64,000 nucleotides of DNA from Delphinapterus leucas (lineage: Eukaryota; Chordata; Mammalia; Artiodactyla; Monodontidae): NCBI RefSeq assembly GCF_002288925.2, contig NW_022097996.1, forward strand, positions 12,334,139 to 12,398,138. The letters are read 5' to 3'. The notes under the pieces were generated by a model. The model did no database searches. It saw only the letters and a list, made by a program, of their open reading frames with translations, and was not told where the DNA came from. This document shows, piece by piece, positions 35,151 to 46,437 of the stretch. The position numbers and the translations under genes were made by a program. Numbering within the stretch: the stretch's first letter is position 1; each line of letters starts with the position of its first letter.

Positions 35151-35157
35151 TATGAGC

Positions 35158-35370
35158 TTTTTTTTTTTTTTTTTTTTTGCTGTACGCGGGCCTCTCACTG
35201 TCACAGCCTCTCCCGTTGTGGAGCACAGGCTCCGGACGCGCAGGCTCAGCGGCCATGGCTCACGGGCCCAGCCGCTCCGCGGCATGTGGGATCTTCCCGG
35301 ACCAGGGCACAAACCCGTGTCCCCTGCATCGGCAGGCGGACTCTCAACCACTGCGCCACCAGGGAAGCCC
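35158..35370 (-). mobile_element. CHR-2-like SINE
   Basis: Minus-strand copy. T-run at 35158-35179, then GCTGTACGCGGGCCTCTCACTG, and GCCACCAGGGAAGCCC at the head. Target-site duplication TATATATGAGCTTTT at 35147-35161 and 35371-35385. Confidence 0.95.
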
Positions 35371-35489
35371 TATATATGAGCTTTTGACTAATTTAATTCA
35401 ACACATTCCATGACTAACAGAAAAAAATGGCTGAACCAATGGGACTGTGATATAGTATATTAATCAATGAAAATCATTTCAATAAACTT

Positions 35490-36128
35490 TTTTTAATAGC
35501 TTCATTGAGATATAATTTATCTACCATATAACTCTCACATTTAAAGTATACAATTTAATGGGTTTTAGTATATTCAAATAGTTGTGCCAGGATTGTGGTT
35601 TTTTTCTCTTTATAAAATTGCCCTCTCTATCTCTGGTAATACTCCTTGTGTTTAAGTCTATTTATCTGATATTCATATAGCCAAACCAACTTTCTTAGTA
35701 TTTGCATGGTGTATCTTTTCTCAACCTTTCCTTTCAGCCTCCCTGTGTCTTTACATTTAAAGTGCCTCTTATGTAAACAATATAGTTGGGCCTTCTTCAA
35801 GCAGTCTGAAAATATTTTCCTTTTAATTGGAGTGTTTCATTTAATGTATTTATGAATATGGCCAGGTTTAATTCTACAATTATTCTAATTTGTTATATTT
35901 GTCCCTTCTGTTCTTTGTTTCTTTTCTCCTCCTTTCATGTCTTCTTTTGGGCTAACGAGTGTTAGCCCAATCAGTTAGTATTTCATTCTATCACTTCTCC
36001 TGGCTTTTCAGCTATACTCCTTTGTATTTTTTTTAGAGTTGTTGTTTTAAAGATTATACTATGCATCCTTAACTTGTCACAATCTATTTTGAATTAATGA
36101 CATTCTACTTCCCTTGTAATACAAGAAT
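35490..36128 (-). mobile_element. Old L1, antisense, host of the COX7C retrocopy
   Basis: 'agcttcattgagatataat' and 'taaagtatacaatttaatgggtttt' are the reversed L1 3' terminus. From about 35600, reversed L1 internal sequence follows ('ttatctgatattcatatagcc', 'tcctttcatgtcttcttttgg'). A perfect hairpin TTGGGCTAAC-GAGT-GTTAGCCCAA lies at 35947-35970. It resumes at 36555 for about 150 bp beyond the retrocopy. Confidence 0.6.
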
Positions 36129-36144
36129 TTTACAATATAATTTT

Positions 36145-36538
36145 TTTATGCCATAAGTTTATTTACAAACATATCTAGGATGCGGAGTTCAAGAGTTTGA
36201 TCCTTTTTTCAAAGAGACTGCACATCTTAAAATGCTCCTCTTCGTATCTGTCTCATGGATTATTTTTTAAGCAGTTGGTGTCTTACTACATAGAAAGATG
36301 CAGCAAATCCTGACTCAAAGTACAAAGTCATCATAGCTAGTAACCGCCACTTGTTTACCAATGAAAATGGTAAATTCTTCCCAGGACCCTCCTCATAGCG
36401 GCTCCTACGGACCACAGAGGTTGTGAACCTCCGGATGCTTTGTCCCAACATAACGCTGTTGGAAGCCCTGCGAAAGGCGCAGAAACTGAAGGCGGAAGAA
36501 ATGGCGGCAGCACACCCAGCACTCCTTTCCTCACGACC
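36145..36538 (-). pseudogene. COX7C: Processed COX7C retrocopy, full 63-codon frame retained
   Basis: The parent encodes cytochrome c oxidase subunit 7C, a small single-span subunit of respiratory complex IV in the inner mitochondrial membrane. The frame runs from ATG at 36451 down to TAA at 36260, 63 codons, the usual precursor length. It opens [20 protein letters not shown] (presequence), then [10 protein letters not shown], a hydrophobic span in the C-terminal half, and ends VVRHQLLKK. It has no introns, a 5' UTR of about 87 bases holding GCCGCCATTTC, and a 3' UTR with AATAAA and a very short A tail. A duplication TTTACAATATAATTTT / TTTACAATATTATTTT (36129-36144, 36539-36554, one mismatch) marks L1-mediated insertion. 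About a dozen residues differ from the protein as I know it, including non-conservative changes (for example R for the residue after KW, and E and Y in the membrane region), so loss of constraint is more likely than function. Confidence 0.92.
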
Positions 36539-36554
36539 TTTACAATATTATTTT

Positions 36555-38375
36555 AAATGTATATCCTCCTCCTTTTTAATAGTGTTGTAATATATTTTTC
36601 TCTTTTGATACTTTATAAATCCATAATGTTATTTTATTTCCTTCCTAAATTTTAAAGAATTTAAAATTTTAATTCCTGTTTGAAAATTACCCCATGGCTT
36701 AGCTATTTTGATTTATCTTTCCTTTGCATTCCTGTAGCCTGTCAAAAAGAGTAGAAGAAATGAAAGCGATTACAGGTGCTTTATAAATACTGGAGCATAA
36801 CAAAGGCAGCTGGTGGGAGGTGGGGATGGGTTGAGGTGGAAAAGACTTGTTCTGAAGACATCAGTTATTTATAAAGTTTTTCAAATTCAAGATGTAGCTT
36901 CTTCCAGGTTCCTTAGTCAGTCTAATTAGGAACAAAGATATTTTGAGTTTCCAAATTCTCATTGAGGGTCCTTCCCGGAGCCCTGGTGGGCATTCTTTGT
37001 CCTCTGAGCTTTCCTACTGTATCCCTTATTCCTTGTCTAGTGGAATTTGAAGTAGTAACATAAAACCCAGGGAAAGGAACCAGTTTTTAATACCCAAACC
37101 ACCAAGTCTGAATCTGGGTTTGTAAGCCTCCAAGGCTTCATAAAATTGGAGGATAACGTCAGCTTAGGACTTACCACAAACCACGAGACATTTAAATTCT
37201 GATTTATGATTTAGGCTGGACCAGCACAAGCTATCAAGAAATCTCATGTTCCACTGTTATTTTTTTTTAATGTAAAGTAGAAGTAAAAGGACTGAACTTG
37301 CTCAGTTCCTTCCTGCTTGGTTAATGGAATTGATTGTGGAGTTGGCAGAGATAGTTACAGGTCAAAGGAATAGAACGGACCAACTTGTGTTCCTTCTCAG
37401 ATTTGCCATCAATTGATCAAATGATCACAGTCAGATTCCTCTTACTCTCTGGGAGTCCAACCTTCAGCCCCAGTCAGGAGGAGACTCTGCCCTGGACTCT
37501 GCACTTAGAGGGACATGTTCTTGCTTTCCTCCTGTGGAGGAGGACACAGGGTCAAGGGGATATGCCCACCTGGAATCCATGCCTGCCTTCTAGACACTTC
37601 TCCATGGAACCCTGGAATTCCTTGCACAAATGCCCCCTAGACCACTTTCAGGTCTTGCACAGAGTTCTGTTCCAAGACTGTCCTCCCAAATTTTGACTGG
37701 GCCACAAATATGCTTACCATTTTCCCAACCACTGGCCAAAGGGCACCTGCATTCAGAGCACATGAGCAGAGCTTGGTCATGGGGCTGTGGTGTCTATGTA
37801 CCTACATGTGTGCCAGCTGAACGTCTCAAAGACGAGACAGATCTGAGCTGCTAAGGAATCCCAGAATTTAAATGTAGTCTAGCTTTCCAGGTCCCAATGA
37901 AAGTACACTTGTTAAGGTATGTGGCTAGAGCATATTTTATTCAATATTTTTAAAGGCTGAGTTATAAATTTTAAATATTTAGACATATGTATGTGGGTCA
38001 CCATTAAATGCTTGTTTTGGGCCCCACAAATGTTAAAGGAGGGCCTGTCTCCACAACATTTCCTTTTCCTTGATTATAAACATGCTGGCTATAAATAACA
38101 ATGGATGTTTAAAGGTATTCAGAAACCTCAAGAACCTCAAACTATTTTTGTTTCTCTCCTTTTAAGTTTCAAGTGGTTGTGGAGAGCAGTCTAGAATTTG
38201 TTCGGGTTGATAGCAAAATCATTCACTACAAAGAGTTAAAAAATGTATGGAAAATTGTAAAATCTCTAAAGTCGAGGTATATTTTCAGAAATCTAGTACA
38301 ATTCTAGCCGCCATTAATTTTTCAGATATTACATACTATGTTTCTATGTCCACGCTGTCAGAAGATCACAAGTAA
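36555..38375. other. L1 remnant then unassigned single-copy-like DNA
   Basis: The first 150 bp continue the antisense L1. The remaining 1.7 kb has no recognised repeat. The 103-codon frame at 37385 and the 74-codon frame at 37630 show no domain and no gene context. Confidence 0.45.
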
Positions 38376-38379
38376 ATTT

Positions 38380-38550
38380 TGTTTTCATTCATACAACAAA
38401 AATCAGTTGAGCTTCCATAATGGGACATATTATGCTTATGCTAGGGATATACACAACTAACTATAAAACAATATAGTAAGAGCTGTCACAGAAATATGCC
38501 TGTAGGGCTGTAAAAGAGGAATATTAAAGTAGTCAGTTAAAAACAGCCAA
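38380..38550 (-). repeat. L2 3' end, antisense
   Basis: 'cattcatacaacaaaaatcagttgagc' and 'tatgcttatgctagggatatacac' correspond to the reversed L2 terminus. Confidence 0.6.
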
Positions 38551-38569
38551 GAAGAAGAGGCTCACTAAA

Positions 38570-39745
38570 CCTCAGGACTGGAGAACATAAGGACCATCTA
38601 GTCCACTGCCCAGCACTAGCACAATAAATGAAAATAGACCCAGGCACATCACCATGAAATTCTGGAACACAAAGGGAAAGAGAGGATTATAAAAGTATCT
38701 CAAAAGAAAAATCAGGAAGATACAAAGGATCAGAATAGCCCCAATCATTTTAATGTAATACTAGAGCAATGTCATCAAAATTATAAAGTTATGAAAAATT
38801 ATTATCAACTTAAATTCTAAACCTGGTCAAACTATTATCATAGTATAAGGAGAGACTAAATATATTTCCAGACAGGTACGTTCTTTTTTTTTTTTTTTTT
38901 TTCATTCTTAAGATATACGTATTTCAGAGAAAGTTACTGGAGAAGGTGCTCCATTTTAAAAACAAGCGAATAAGCCTATATGGATGTAGACACAGGGCCC
39001 AAGTAATAGGGAATTCAATAAGAGAGAGGTCAAAGAAAACCCCCAGAATGATGACAAAGAGTAATCCCAGGATGGTATCAGGCAGTAGGACTTATCGACC
39101 CACAAAACCAGATCTTTTGATGAGAAGGTTCTCTCGGTGATGTCTCCAAAAAGATAAAATTGGTAAAAAATATTTAATACATTGAGACATAGTGAGAGAG
39201 AATTTGGGGCTGAGTTAGTAATAAGACCACAAAAAATGCAGCAGATAAACAAAACAAAACAACTGTTAAATCTCGGGGGAAAAAATACTTGTGAGAGGAA
39301 AGAAAAAAATTATAGTACTCTATGCGGCTCAGCTATGAATAGGGTTTATGTACTCACTTTAACTTAAGGACTGATGATACAGCTAACCAAAATTATATTA
39401 CAATATGTTTGTACTGAGAGAATGGAAATATTAATACTGTGCATGTATTTTCTGGTAGAGTGATAGGGATGAAAATCCTCATCTCCCATGATTGGTAGGT
39501 CATTATAAATACCTAAAACTGAAAAATCAAAAAATGACACTATGCACAGAATATTTAGATACATGGAGGTAAATATTTAAAAAACAAAAACTTAGAGTTG
39601 AAAGTGGTTGCCTCTGGGGACAGGACATCAGTGACAGTAGGGAGAAGGGGCATAGAACCATGTGTTACATAAGTTCTGTATAGGTAGTTGATGCTTTAAA
39701 CTATGAACGTACATAACTTTGATTAAAATGACATTTTTTTAAAAT
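38570..39745 (+). mobile_element. Ancient HAL1/L1M ORF1 to 3' end, sense
   Basis: 'acccaggcacatcaccatgaaattctgg', 'aaaggatcagaatagcc', 'actagagcaatgtcatcaaaattat', 'taaattctaaacctggtcaaactatt' are ORF1 C-terminal blocks. 'gtggttgcctctggggacagg' begins the 3' UTR. The absence of ORF2 between them fits a HAL1. A run of T lies at 38885-38902. Confidence 0.7.
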
Positions 39746-39834
39746 CTGGATTTTTTAAAAAGCTCTTATTTGGGGGAAGAAATAAGTGCATGGGCTTTAC
39801 TAGATGATAGTCAAAATATTTAAATGTATACAGG

Positions 39835-40065
39835 GTTTCACAGTGTAAAAAGTTTTACTTCCACAATCTAACAAAATTCTAGCGAACTTTCTCTGTGGTA
39901 GGTTATTATTATCATCCTTTTATAGATGAAGAACTTCAAGTTTAGGGATGTTAAATGCCTTGCCAAAGTCCACACAGCAAGGATGTGGCCGAAGTGAGAC
40001 TGGACTGCAGGTCTTCTGACTCTAGGTCCTTCCTCTGTGCCATGGCTGCTTTCTAAAGCAGCTCT
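39835..40065 (-). repeat. MIR SINE
   Basis: 'ggtaggttattattatcatccttttatagatgaagaac', 'aaatgccttgccaaagtccacacagcaagg', 'gactgcaggtcttctgactct' in antisense MIR order. Confidence 0.85.
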
Positions 40066-40109
40066 CTGAGCCTGGGATATTTTGTAAATGCAAGGCTGCC
40101 TTATTCGTA

Positions 40110-40440
40110 GGATATTTCTGGAAGTGCAGTAATTTGGCGTTACAGATGGGAAGGACTTTGGAGATAATGTAGCTCAACCCTCTCATTGTACATATAAGAA
40201 ATGTGAGGCTCACAAAAGATTTTTCAGGCCACCAAAATATTAAGTGTACAGGAGAAGAATTTGATCAGTAGAAAGCATAGCTTAAACCTTCTTCAGTTGC
40301 TAAAGTCCAGAAGTCTTTTTATCATTCTGACAAGGTAGGACTTATTTTTATCTTACAGATGAGGAAACTGGGGCTCATCGAGACAAAGTGCATAGTCTGA
40401 TTCTACAAAGAAATGGAATTTTTCTTTGAGCAATCACTCC
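40110..40440 (-). repeat. Two MIR-like relics
   Basis: 40130-40250 carries 'atgtagctcaaccctctcattgtacat' and 'aaatgtgaggctcac'. 40315-40420 carries 'cttatttttatcttacagatgaggaaactgg'. Both are antisense MIR-type blocks; the first may belong to a different ancient SINE. Confidence 0.55.
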
Positions 40441-41275
40441 TAGTCTACTCCTTCAAGGTAGGGTCCTCATGGATTATACAATATAAGGGAGGTAAGTTTT
40501 TTTCTGTATGAATCTGGTCCTGTGCCACTTTGCCCCTCTTGAGCACGGTTGCAATGGAATCCTTCCACGGTAACTGATTCAATTCAATTTCTGGAATAAG
40601 CAAGCCCAGCGAAAGTAAATCCTTACCACATTTTATAGTGTCTCTCATTATCAAAGTGACCTTATAGACTTGTTTCCCAAGCATTTAAAGCCTGGCGACC
40701 TGACAGTTTTCTACTCAGAAATGACCATGTAAAACAGTCCAGCAAAGTTCCCCACAAGGCAAGAACTGAGGAAAGTTTATTTTGCTGGCAGTGCACACAG
40801 CTTTTCAAACAAGTAAGTTCTTCCTCAGGTCAATTAAACCTGTGTTCAGTAAAATCGCATGGGAGGCAAGAGGGCTGGGAATGTCAGTTATTGATTACCT
40901 CTAGGTTACACCTGGAGAGAGGCTCTCCTGACTGAACTTGATTAAAAATCATTTCCAAATCTAAATTTCCACAACATCACATCATTTTCCATTATTTCCA
41001 TCCATCTTCTCTCCTCCCCGCCCCCACCCCTCTGAGCTTGCAGACTGAGGGTTCTGCGGAAGGTGTTCCAGTCATGTGTGCTTCTCAAATTGTACATCAT
41101 TTAGTTGAAAGACAGCCTGACCCTGGCATGAGCCAGGGCACCACAGGGAAAGTAATGGATGCTTTTCTTGTCAAGGTAAACAGAGAATTACGGCAAAGAA
41201 CTCTTAACACTTCATTTACTAGCATCATCATGGAATGAGATCCTCAATACAAGTGCATTTTCCAGGGCTCAAAAC
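40441..41275. other. Unassigned single-copy-like DNA
   Basis: No recognised repeat. The 79-codon minus frame at 40445-40684 and the 66-codon plus frame at 41038 have no domain. Confidence 0.45.
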
Positions 41276-41279
41276 CTAG

Positions 41280-41455
41280 CTATATTTCCTACTTTACATA
41301 AGTTACTTAAGCTCACAAAACCTCCATTCCTCAGCTAAGACGGAGATAATAACGTTTGTCTCACCCATTGTTTTGAGTATTAAATGAAAGAATACATGCA
41401 ACGCCACTACCTATAGTTCCTGCCACATTGTAAATACATTTTGAATGTTAGTTCA
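41280..41455 (+). repeat. MIR SINE
   Basis: 'aagttacttaagctcac', 'cctcagctaagacggagataataacg', 'gagtattaaatgaaagaatacatgcaacgcc' and 'gttcctgccacattgtaaatac' in sense MIR order. Confidence 0.8.
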
Positions 41456-41844
41456 CTTCCCTAAACTCTGAAAGTGTCAAAACTCCAAAGGAAAAAATAT
41501 ATATCTCTTACTTCCCTGACTCGTTGGTAAATATGCTGTATTGATGCCTCAGCCATGGGCTGGCCTCATTTGCTAATAAGACGATATCTTGTATCTAATG
41601 GTAGAACATTCCAATCATTTACATACATAAACTCAATAAAATAGAGTTAGATGCCAAAAATGGACAAAAATGAAATTGTACCCCTAGGATGTTGAAGTTT
41701 TTCCAGAGAATACATGAAAATAAGAATTTTAAAAATTTGATCATGGATTCAGTTCTATTGTGAACCAAATAATATGCCTATTTGCAGCAATAGTCTATTT
41801 CTGTCACCATAAGATACGAAAACGACAAATATTTGTGGCAAGGG

Positions 41845-42005
41845 AGGAACTGGGTTCAGAGGCTGGCTCTTCTACTCATTAGTTGTGTAACCTTAAGGAA
41901 ATATCCTCTCAATTCTGAGCCAGAGTTTCCTCATATGTAAGATGTATATTGTCTTCCTTAAGGGACATGCACCTGGTTCATACTAAGTCAACAAATGATA
42001 GCTTC
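41845..42005 (+). repeat. MIR SINE
   Basis: 'ggctcttctactcattagttgtgtaacctta' and 'gccagagtttcctcatatgtaag' are diagnostic sense MIR blocks, ending 'actaagtcaacaaatgatagc'. Confidence 0.82.
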
Positions 42006-42144
42006 TTCAAATTGATTTATACTACTGAAAATGAGATTAATTCCACTGATACATTCTTCCAACAGGTTCCATTATTTACTTATATTGATCATCTATGATT
42101 ATCAAGTTCACACTATTGGATAGATGTAAGGGAAAAAGAGAAGG

Positions 42145-42375
42145 GGCCCTAACATTTATTTTCTACTCTATACAAGGCATTGGGCTACATGCTTTAGCAC
42201 ACATCAATTATGTTATTTGTTCCTACTAAAATCTGTATGAAGGAAGAACTAGGCTGCCCATTTTATTAACACCTAAGGAAACTGAGGCTTGCAGAAATTA
42301 AATGCATTGCCAACGGTAAGTAGCAGAGCGTGGATTAAAATCAGGGCATGTCAGATTTCAAAGCCCACATCCTTC
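42145..42375 (-). repeat. MIR SINE
   Basis: 'aaggcattgggctacatgctttagcac', 'cattttattaacacctaaggaaactgaggc' and 'attgccaacggtaagtagcagagcg' give antisense MIR. Confidence 0.82.
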
Positions 42376-43029
42376 AGTTCATCAGAGATGGAGGTATTCC
42401 TTAGGGATTATAAAGGATGGGAAGCAACCTGCATTTTAAGAGCATTTCTTTTTCAGAATCCTGTGAGAAGCAAAGAATCTCTGTGTGTACTCTAATGAGA
42501 GTAATATTTTCCCCAATTTATTGGTTCCCTTTTATTTAGCATTTTCCAAATCCTTGAAAAAATGAATAAGGATAAGAATTTTTCTTCTGGTTGACTGTGA
42601 AAAATGGGTTCATCAAAATGCACGAATGTTTTTTGATTACAATGGCATTTTCTCTAAGTCTTTTGTTTTACATATTATCTGAACCTATCACCTTCACTAA
42701 GTTGTGGTTCTTCTCTCTCTCATTTGTTTCTTTCTTTTTATTCGAAGGGTACCTGGGGGTTAAAAGATGTACCTACTTGTAAAGACAGAAAATCAAAAGT
42801 AATACTTTTATGAAAACATTTCCATTGATCAGAAGGGGAAAATGGATGCTTTTCCCCTCTGAGACCAAAACAAGCATCCTTTTGAGTGAGCCCTTCACAC
42901 CAGGGCTATTGGAAGTTTGTTCTGTGAAAAAGCAACACATCAGGTAAAATTCAGACATGTCCAGCAGAGTATGTCTTTGTCCACAAGGTGGAAGAGAAAG
43001 AACGTTTGTTGAGAGCATGTGCAACTGTC
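42376..43029. other. Unassigned, no gene seen
   Basis: No recognised family. Confidence 0.45.
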
Positions 43030-43200
43030 TTATACCCTGTCTGAGGTTATAGTCTTCCCATGACCTTACAAGATAGGGATCTTTGTCCCCATTTTACAGA
43101 TAGGAAAATTTAGGCTCAAAATTGGTTAAGTAAACTTCCTTTTAAAAAGTCCTAGGAAGTGGAAGAACTGGGATCTGAATCCCATATTTGACTGACTCAA
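43030..43200 (-). repeat. MIR SINE
   Basis: 'ctttgtccccattttacagataggaaaatttaggc' and 'gaagaactgggatctgaatcccat' identify it. Confidence 0.85.
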
Positions 43201-43204
43201 AATA

Positions 43205-43440
43205 AAAGTAATTTTCATTTATTGTATCCCTGTCACATGCCAGGTAATTTACATAATGATCTCTAATGCTCACAACAATATTACAAGGTAGGTGCTGTTC
43301 TCTTCATTTTTAAACATCAGGAGACTGAGGTTTAGGTAGGCTAAGAAACTTTCTCAAGGCCACATGGTTAGGTAGAGGTAGAGGGCCAAGATTTTAACCT
43401 CGGCTTACCTGTTTCGAAAGCCATCCCTTTTCATAGCGCC
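43205..43440 (-). repeat. MIR SINE, second copy in tandem
   Basis: 'tgtcacatgccaggtaatttac', 'gctcacaacaatattacaaggtaggtgctg', 'atcaggagactgaggtttagg', 'aaggccacatggttagg'. Independent of the copy immediately upstream, because both hold the same consensus segment. Confidence 0.85.
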
Positions 43441-43496
43441 ATGCAATCTCCTGCCAGAGTTAATGACCATGCTGACCTTAATTAAGACAAATTGGG

Positions 43497-43858
43497 GGAT
43501 TTCCCTGGTGGCACAGTGGTTAAGAATCCGCCTGCCAATGCAGGGGACACGGGTTCGAGCCCTGGTCCAGGAAGATCCCACATGCCGCGGAGCAACTAAG
43601 CCCGTGCGCCACAACTACTGAGCCTGCGCTCTAGAGCCTGCAAGCCACAATTACTGAGCCCACGTGCCACAACTACTGAAGCCCACGTGCCTAGAGCCCG
43701 TGCTCTGCAGCAAGAGAAGCCACCTCAATGAGAAGCCCATGCACCACAATGAAGAATAGTCCCCACTCACTGCAGCTAGAAAAAGCCCGCACGCAGCAAT
43801 GAAGACCCAATGCAGCCAAAAATAAATAAGTAAATAAATAAATTAATTTTTTAAAAAA
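43497..43858 (+). mobile_element. CHR-1-like SINE, full length
   Basis: A box TGGCACAGTGG at 43509-43519 and B box GGTTCGAGCCC at 43552-43562, both well preserved. The GCCACAACTACTGA modules, AGTCCCCACTCACTGCAGC, and an AATAAATAAGTAAATAAATAAA tail follow. The imperfect duplication AGACAAATTGG / AGAAATTGG flanks it. Older-looking than the CHR-2 copies. Confidence 0.93.
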
Positions 43859-45000
43859 AGAAATTGGTAGTGGATGTGGAAGCAAGAAGAACCTACAAGA
43901 GAATGCCACTGTATTCTTGGAATTCATGCCAATTAGGAAGCAAATGAAAGGCATGGTGAATATGTGTCATGCAGTTTGAGAAACAGATTTTTGAAAATGA
44001 AAAAAAAAAAAGAAGGGAAAAAAGGAGTCAACCCATGGGACAGAGAAAAAGAAGAACTACAAGTTCCTAAAGTAAAGTTGTGACAAGTAAAGTTGTGACA
44101 ATAGTCATACCTAATGTCAGATAGAAATATAAGTGCAATAATCTAAAGAAATCCATAACCCAAGAAGGTCTCTGATATTAAAAGAATAGGAACAAATGAG
44201 GGGAAAGTCTCTCTGAGAACCTCGGGCATGTTTTCACTGATTAAAAAAAAGGTACTCAAAATAACAAAATGATCCTTTTGTAGTTAACTCTGGGTAAACA
44301 TTAAAAAAATAAAATATAAAGAACATGAAGTATAAAAAATAAATAATAATAAGTTAACAGTCAGCAGACACAACACCTGCCTTAGCTGCATTTACAGCTG
44401 TATTGTCATTCTGGGAAAAAAAAGGATTCTCTAGTGATTGGTTCCTAAGAGCCCCACACAGTTGTGTGGGAGAATATGTAGGATCCCCAAAGTCACCAGC
44501 CTTCGAGTCCCAAGTTAAATGTTAAAATATCTTATGGAAGGAAATTGGTGAATAGAATTCAAAGGATGCAGGAATTGGGGGAGGAAGATGGCAAGAGGAT
44601 CTAAGAATGATGGAAAAAAGAAGACAAGAAGTGTAAAGTAAACCGCATCTTTATATACATATGGTTGAAATTGGAGTTAGATTAGAAATTACTCAGAGGC
44701 TAATTAGTGCTCAGAGAGAATGCCTTTGTCACCGGCTTGATCTAAGTACTTTGTTATATCCATGAACAATGAGGGTTGGGCTGTGCTGCCTCAGGGTAGT
44801 GAGTAATGGCCTGCACCATCTGTGGCTGTTTTCAGGCACCTGAACCCAGGGGGATCCACCCTCTGTAGGAACCATCACACACTGGGTATTGAGTGTGTGC
44901 TGTCTTCACTGCCTGGGCAGACCCCTTGCAAGAGTAAGGAGCCCTGATCTTAGAATAAGGAAGATTGTTACTGGGAATAACCTGAAGTCACTGTCTTAGA
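43859..45000. other. Unassigned AT-rich DNA
   Basis: Contains an exact 15-bp tandem repeat AGTAAAGTTGTGACA at 44071-44085 and 44086-44100. No gene recognised. Confidence 0.45.
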
Positions 45001-45290
45001 AAGGTTCTCTTCTCTAACAAGTCCTTTCTTTTCTTTTCCTTGTCTCTTCTTTCTCTTCTTTTCTTTTTTAAACGGTGTAAGAGTAATAGATGTTGTACTA
45101 CTGTTCTTCAAAGAAGGAAAAGGAAAAGGAAATGCAGAGTGGAACTGCCTGTGACAGAGGGGAAAGAAGATGAGGAAAGTGACCGTAGATGAGAAATATG
45201 GAGGAGGAGGAGAAGAAGAAAAAGAGGAAGAAGAGAAAGAGGAAGAGGGGGAGGAAGAAGGAGAAGCAGCAACAGGATTCAGAAAAAAAG
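45001..45290. repeat. Facing pyrimidine and purine tracts
   Basis: A CT-rich tract (about 45018-45071) is followed by AG-rich tracts at 45108-45140 and 45166-45270, the last dominated by GGA/GAA triplets. The glutamate-rich 77-codon frame at 45170 and its complement are low-complexity translations, not genes. Confidence 0.8.
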
Positions 45291-45364
45291 GTAAAAACAG
45301 AAAAATGTTTTTGAAAACCTTAAAGGTAAGTATGAGAGACCATGGATTATTGTTAGGTGTTGGT

Positions 45365-45660
45365 GTCATACCTGAGAATCACATTTTCTCATTTATAAAA
45401 TGAAGGTAAATGTACACAATCCTTGCATGGTTTTGTCAGATTAATGATACCAATTATTTCATAAAGTGTTGACAGAATTAAGTGAGTTAATGCATGTAAA
45501 GTGCTAAAAGCATGTCCAGCCCACAGAAAACGTTGAATATTGTTAGCAATCATTGTCATTGTTGTTGATGTTGTTAGTAATAATATTAGTATTATTGGAA
45601 AGTGTGTAAAGTGCCAAACATTGCCAGACGCATGTAAGTTTTTAATAAATGACTATTATG
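45365..45660 (+). repeat. MIR SINE
   Basis: 'tttctcatttataaaatgaagg', 'aagtgagttaatgcatgtaaagtgct' and 'gtccagcccacagaaaacgttgaat' in sense MIR order, followed by ATT/GTT-rich extension. Confidence 0.8.
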
Positions 45661-45839
45661 ACAATAATAGAGTTATTGTTACTATTGTTATTACTATTTG
45701 AATAAAAATGGGACGTAAACCTAACTAAAACATTAATGAAGAAAACATACCATAAATGAAAAGACAGAAAACAAGGAGACCATGGGAAAGCACAAAACAA
45801 GATCAAAGTAACGTTAAGTTAGACAAAAGTTGAACTTTC

Positions 45840-46435
45840 ATACAATATAGCTATATATCACAAATTAAAAACAGAAAGTGAAACAAGGAAAGAAAACAAT
45901 TTCATGTTAGAAATGGGGAGAAAATATAATTTGCTGATACTATGATTCTATGATAGGAAAACATAAGAGTATCAACTGAGATATTATTAAAACTGATAAG
46001 AAAGTTCAGAAACATAAGTCGAAAAATAAGACGGCAAAAATCAAGATTGTTTCTCTATACAAAGAGATATAAACAACATGTAAAGAAATAAAATCTCATA
46101 CACAATAGTGTATAAAATAAAACTAGATTTAGAGCAAGGATAAGAGCGAGAGAGAAAGATGTAGATATACTGATACACTCATGATATCTAAGGAATAAAC
46201 TAAATAAGAAGTGTGCAGACTTTGACAAAGAAAGTCATAGTCTTTGCTCTTGGACAAAAGGCTTAAATAAGTTCAGAAATAAAATATATTTATTGTGGGG
46301 AAGATAAAATGATTCTTAAATTTATTTAGAAGAAGAAAACCGCATGAAATTTAGCACACACACAAAAAAATAGAAGAGCAATGAGAGCTAATTTTCCCAA
46401 CCTGTATTAAATAAAATATAAAGCTGTACTAAGTG
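45840..46435 (+). mobile_element. Ancient L1M ORF2 fragment, sense
   Basis: 'tgctgatactatgattctatgatagg' is the block just after the catalytic box. 'tatacaaagagatataaac', 'aggaataaactaaataag' and 'attaaataaaatataaagctg' follow in order. Confidence 0.7.
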
Positions 46436-46437
46436 GA

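Noticed and set aside
38885..38902. T-run, considered as a second poly(A)-only insertion on the minus strand
   Set aside because: No direct repeat is found on the two sides.
45170..45403. Glutamate-rich 77-codon frame
   Set aside because: It arises from a GGA/GAA purine tract; low complexity, no domain or gene context.
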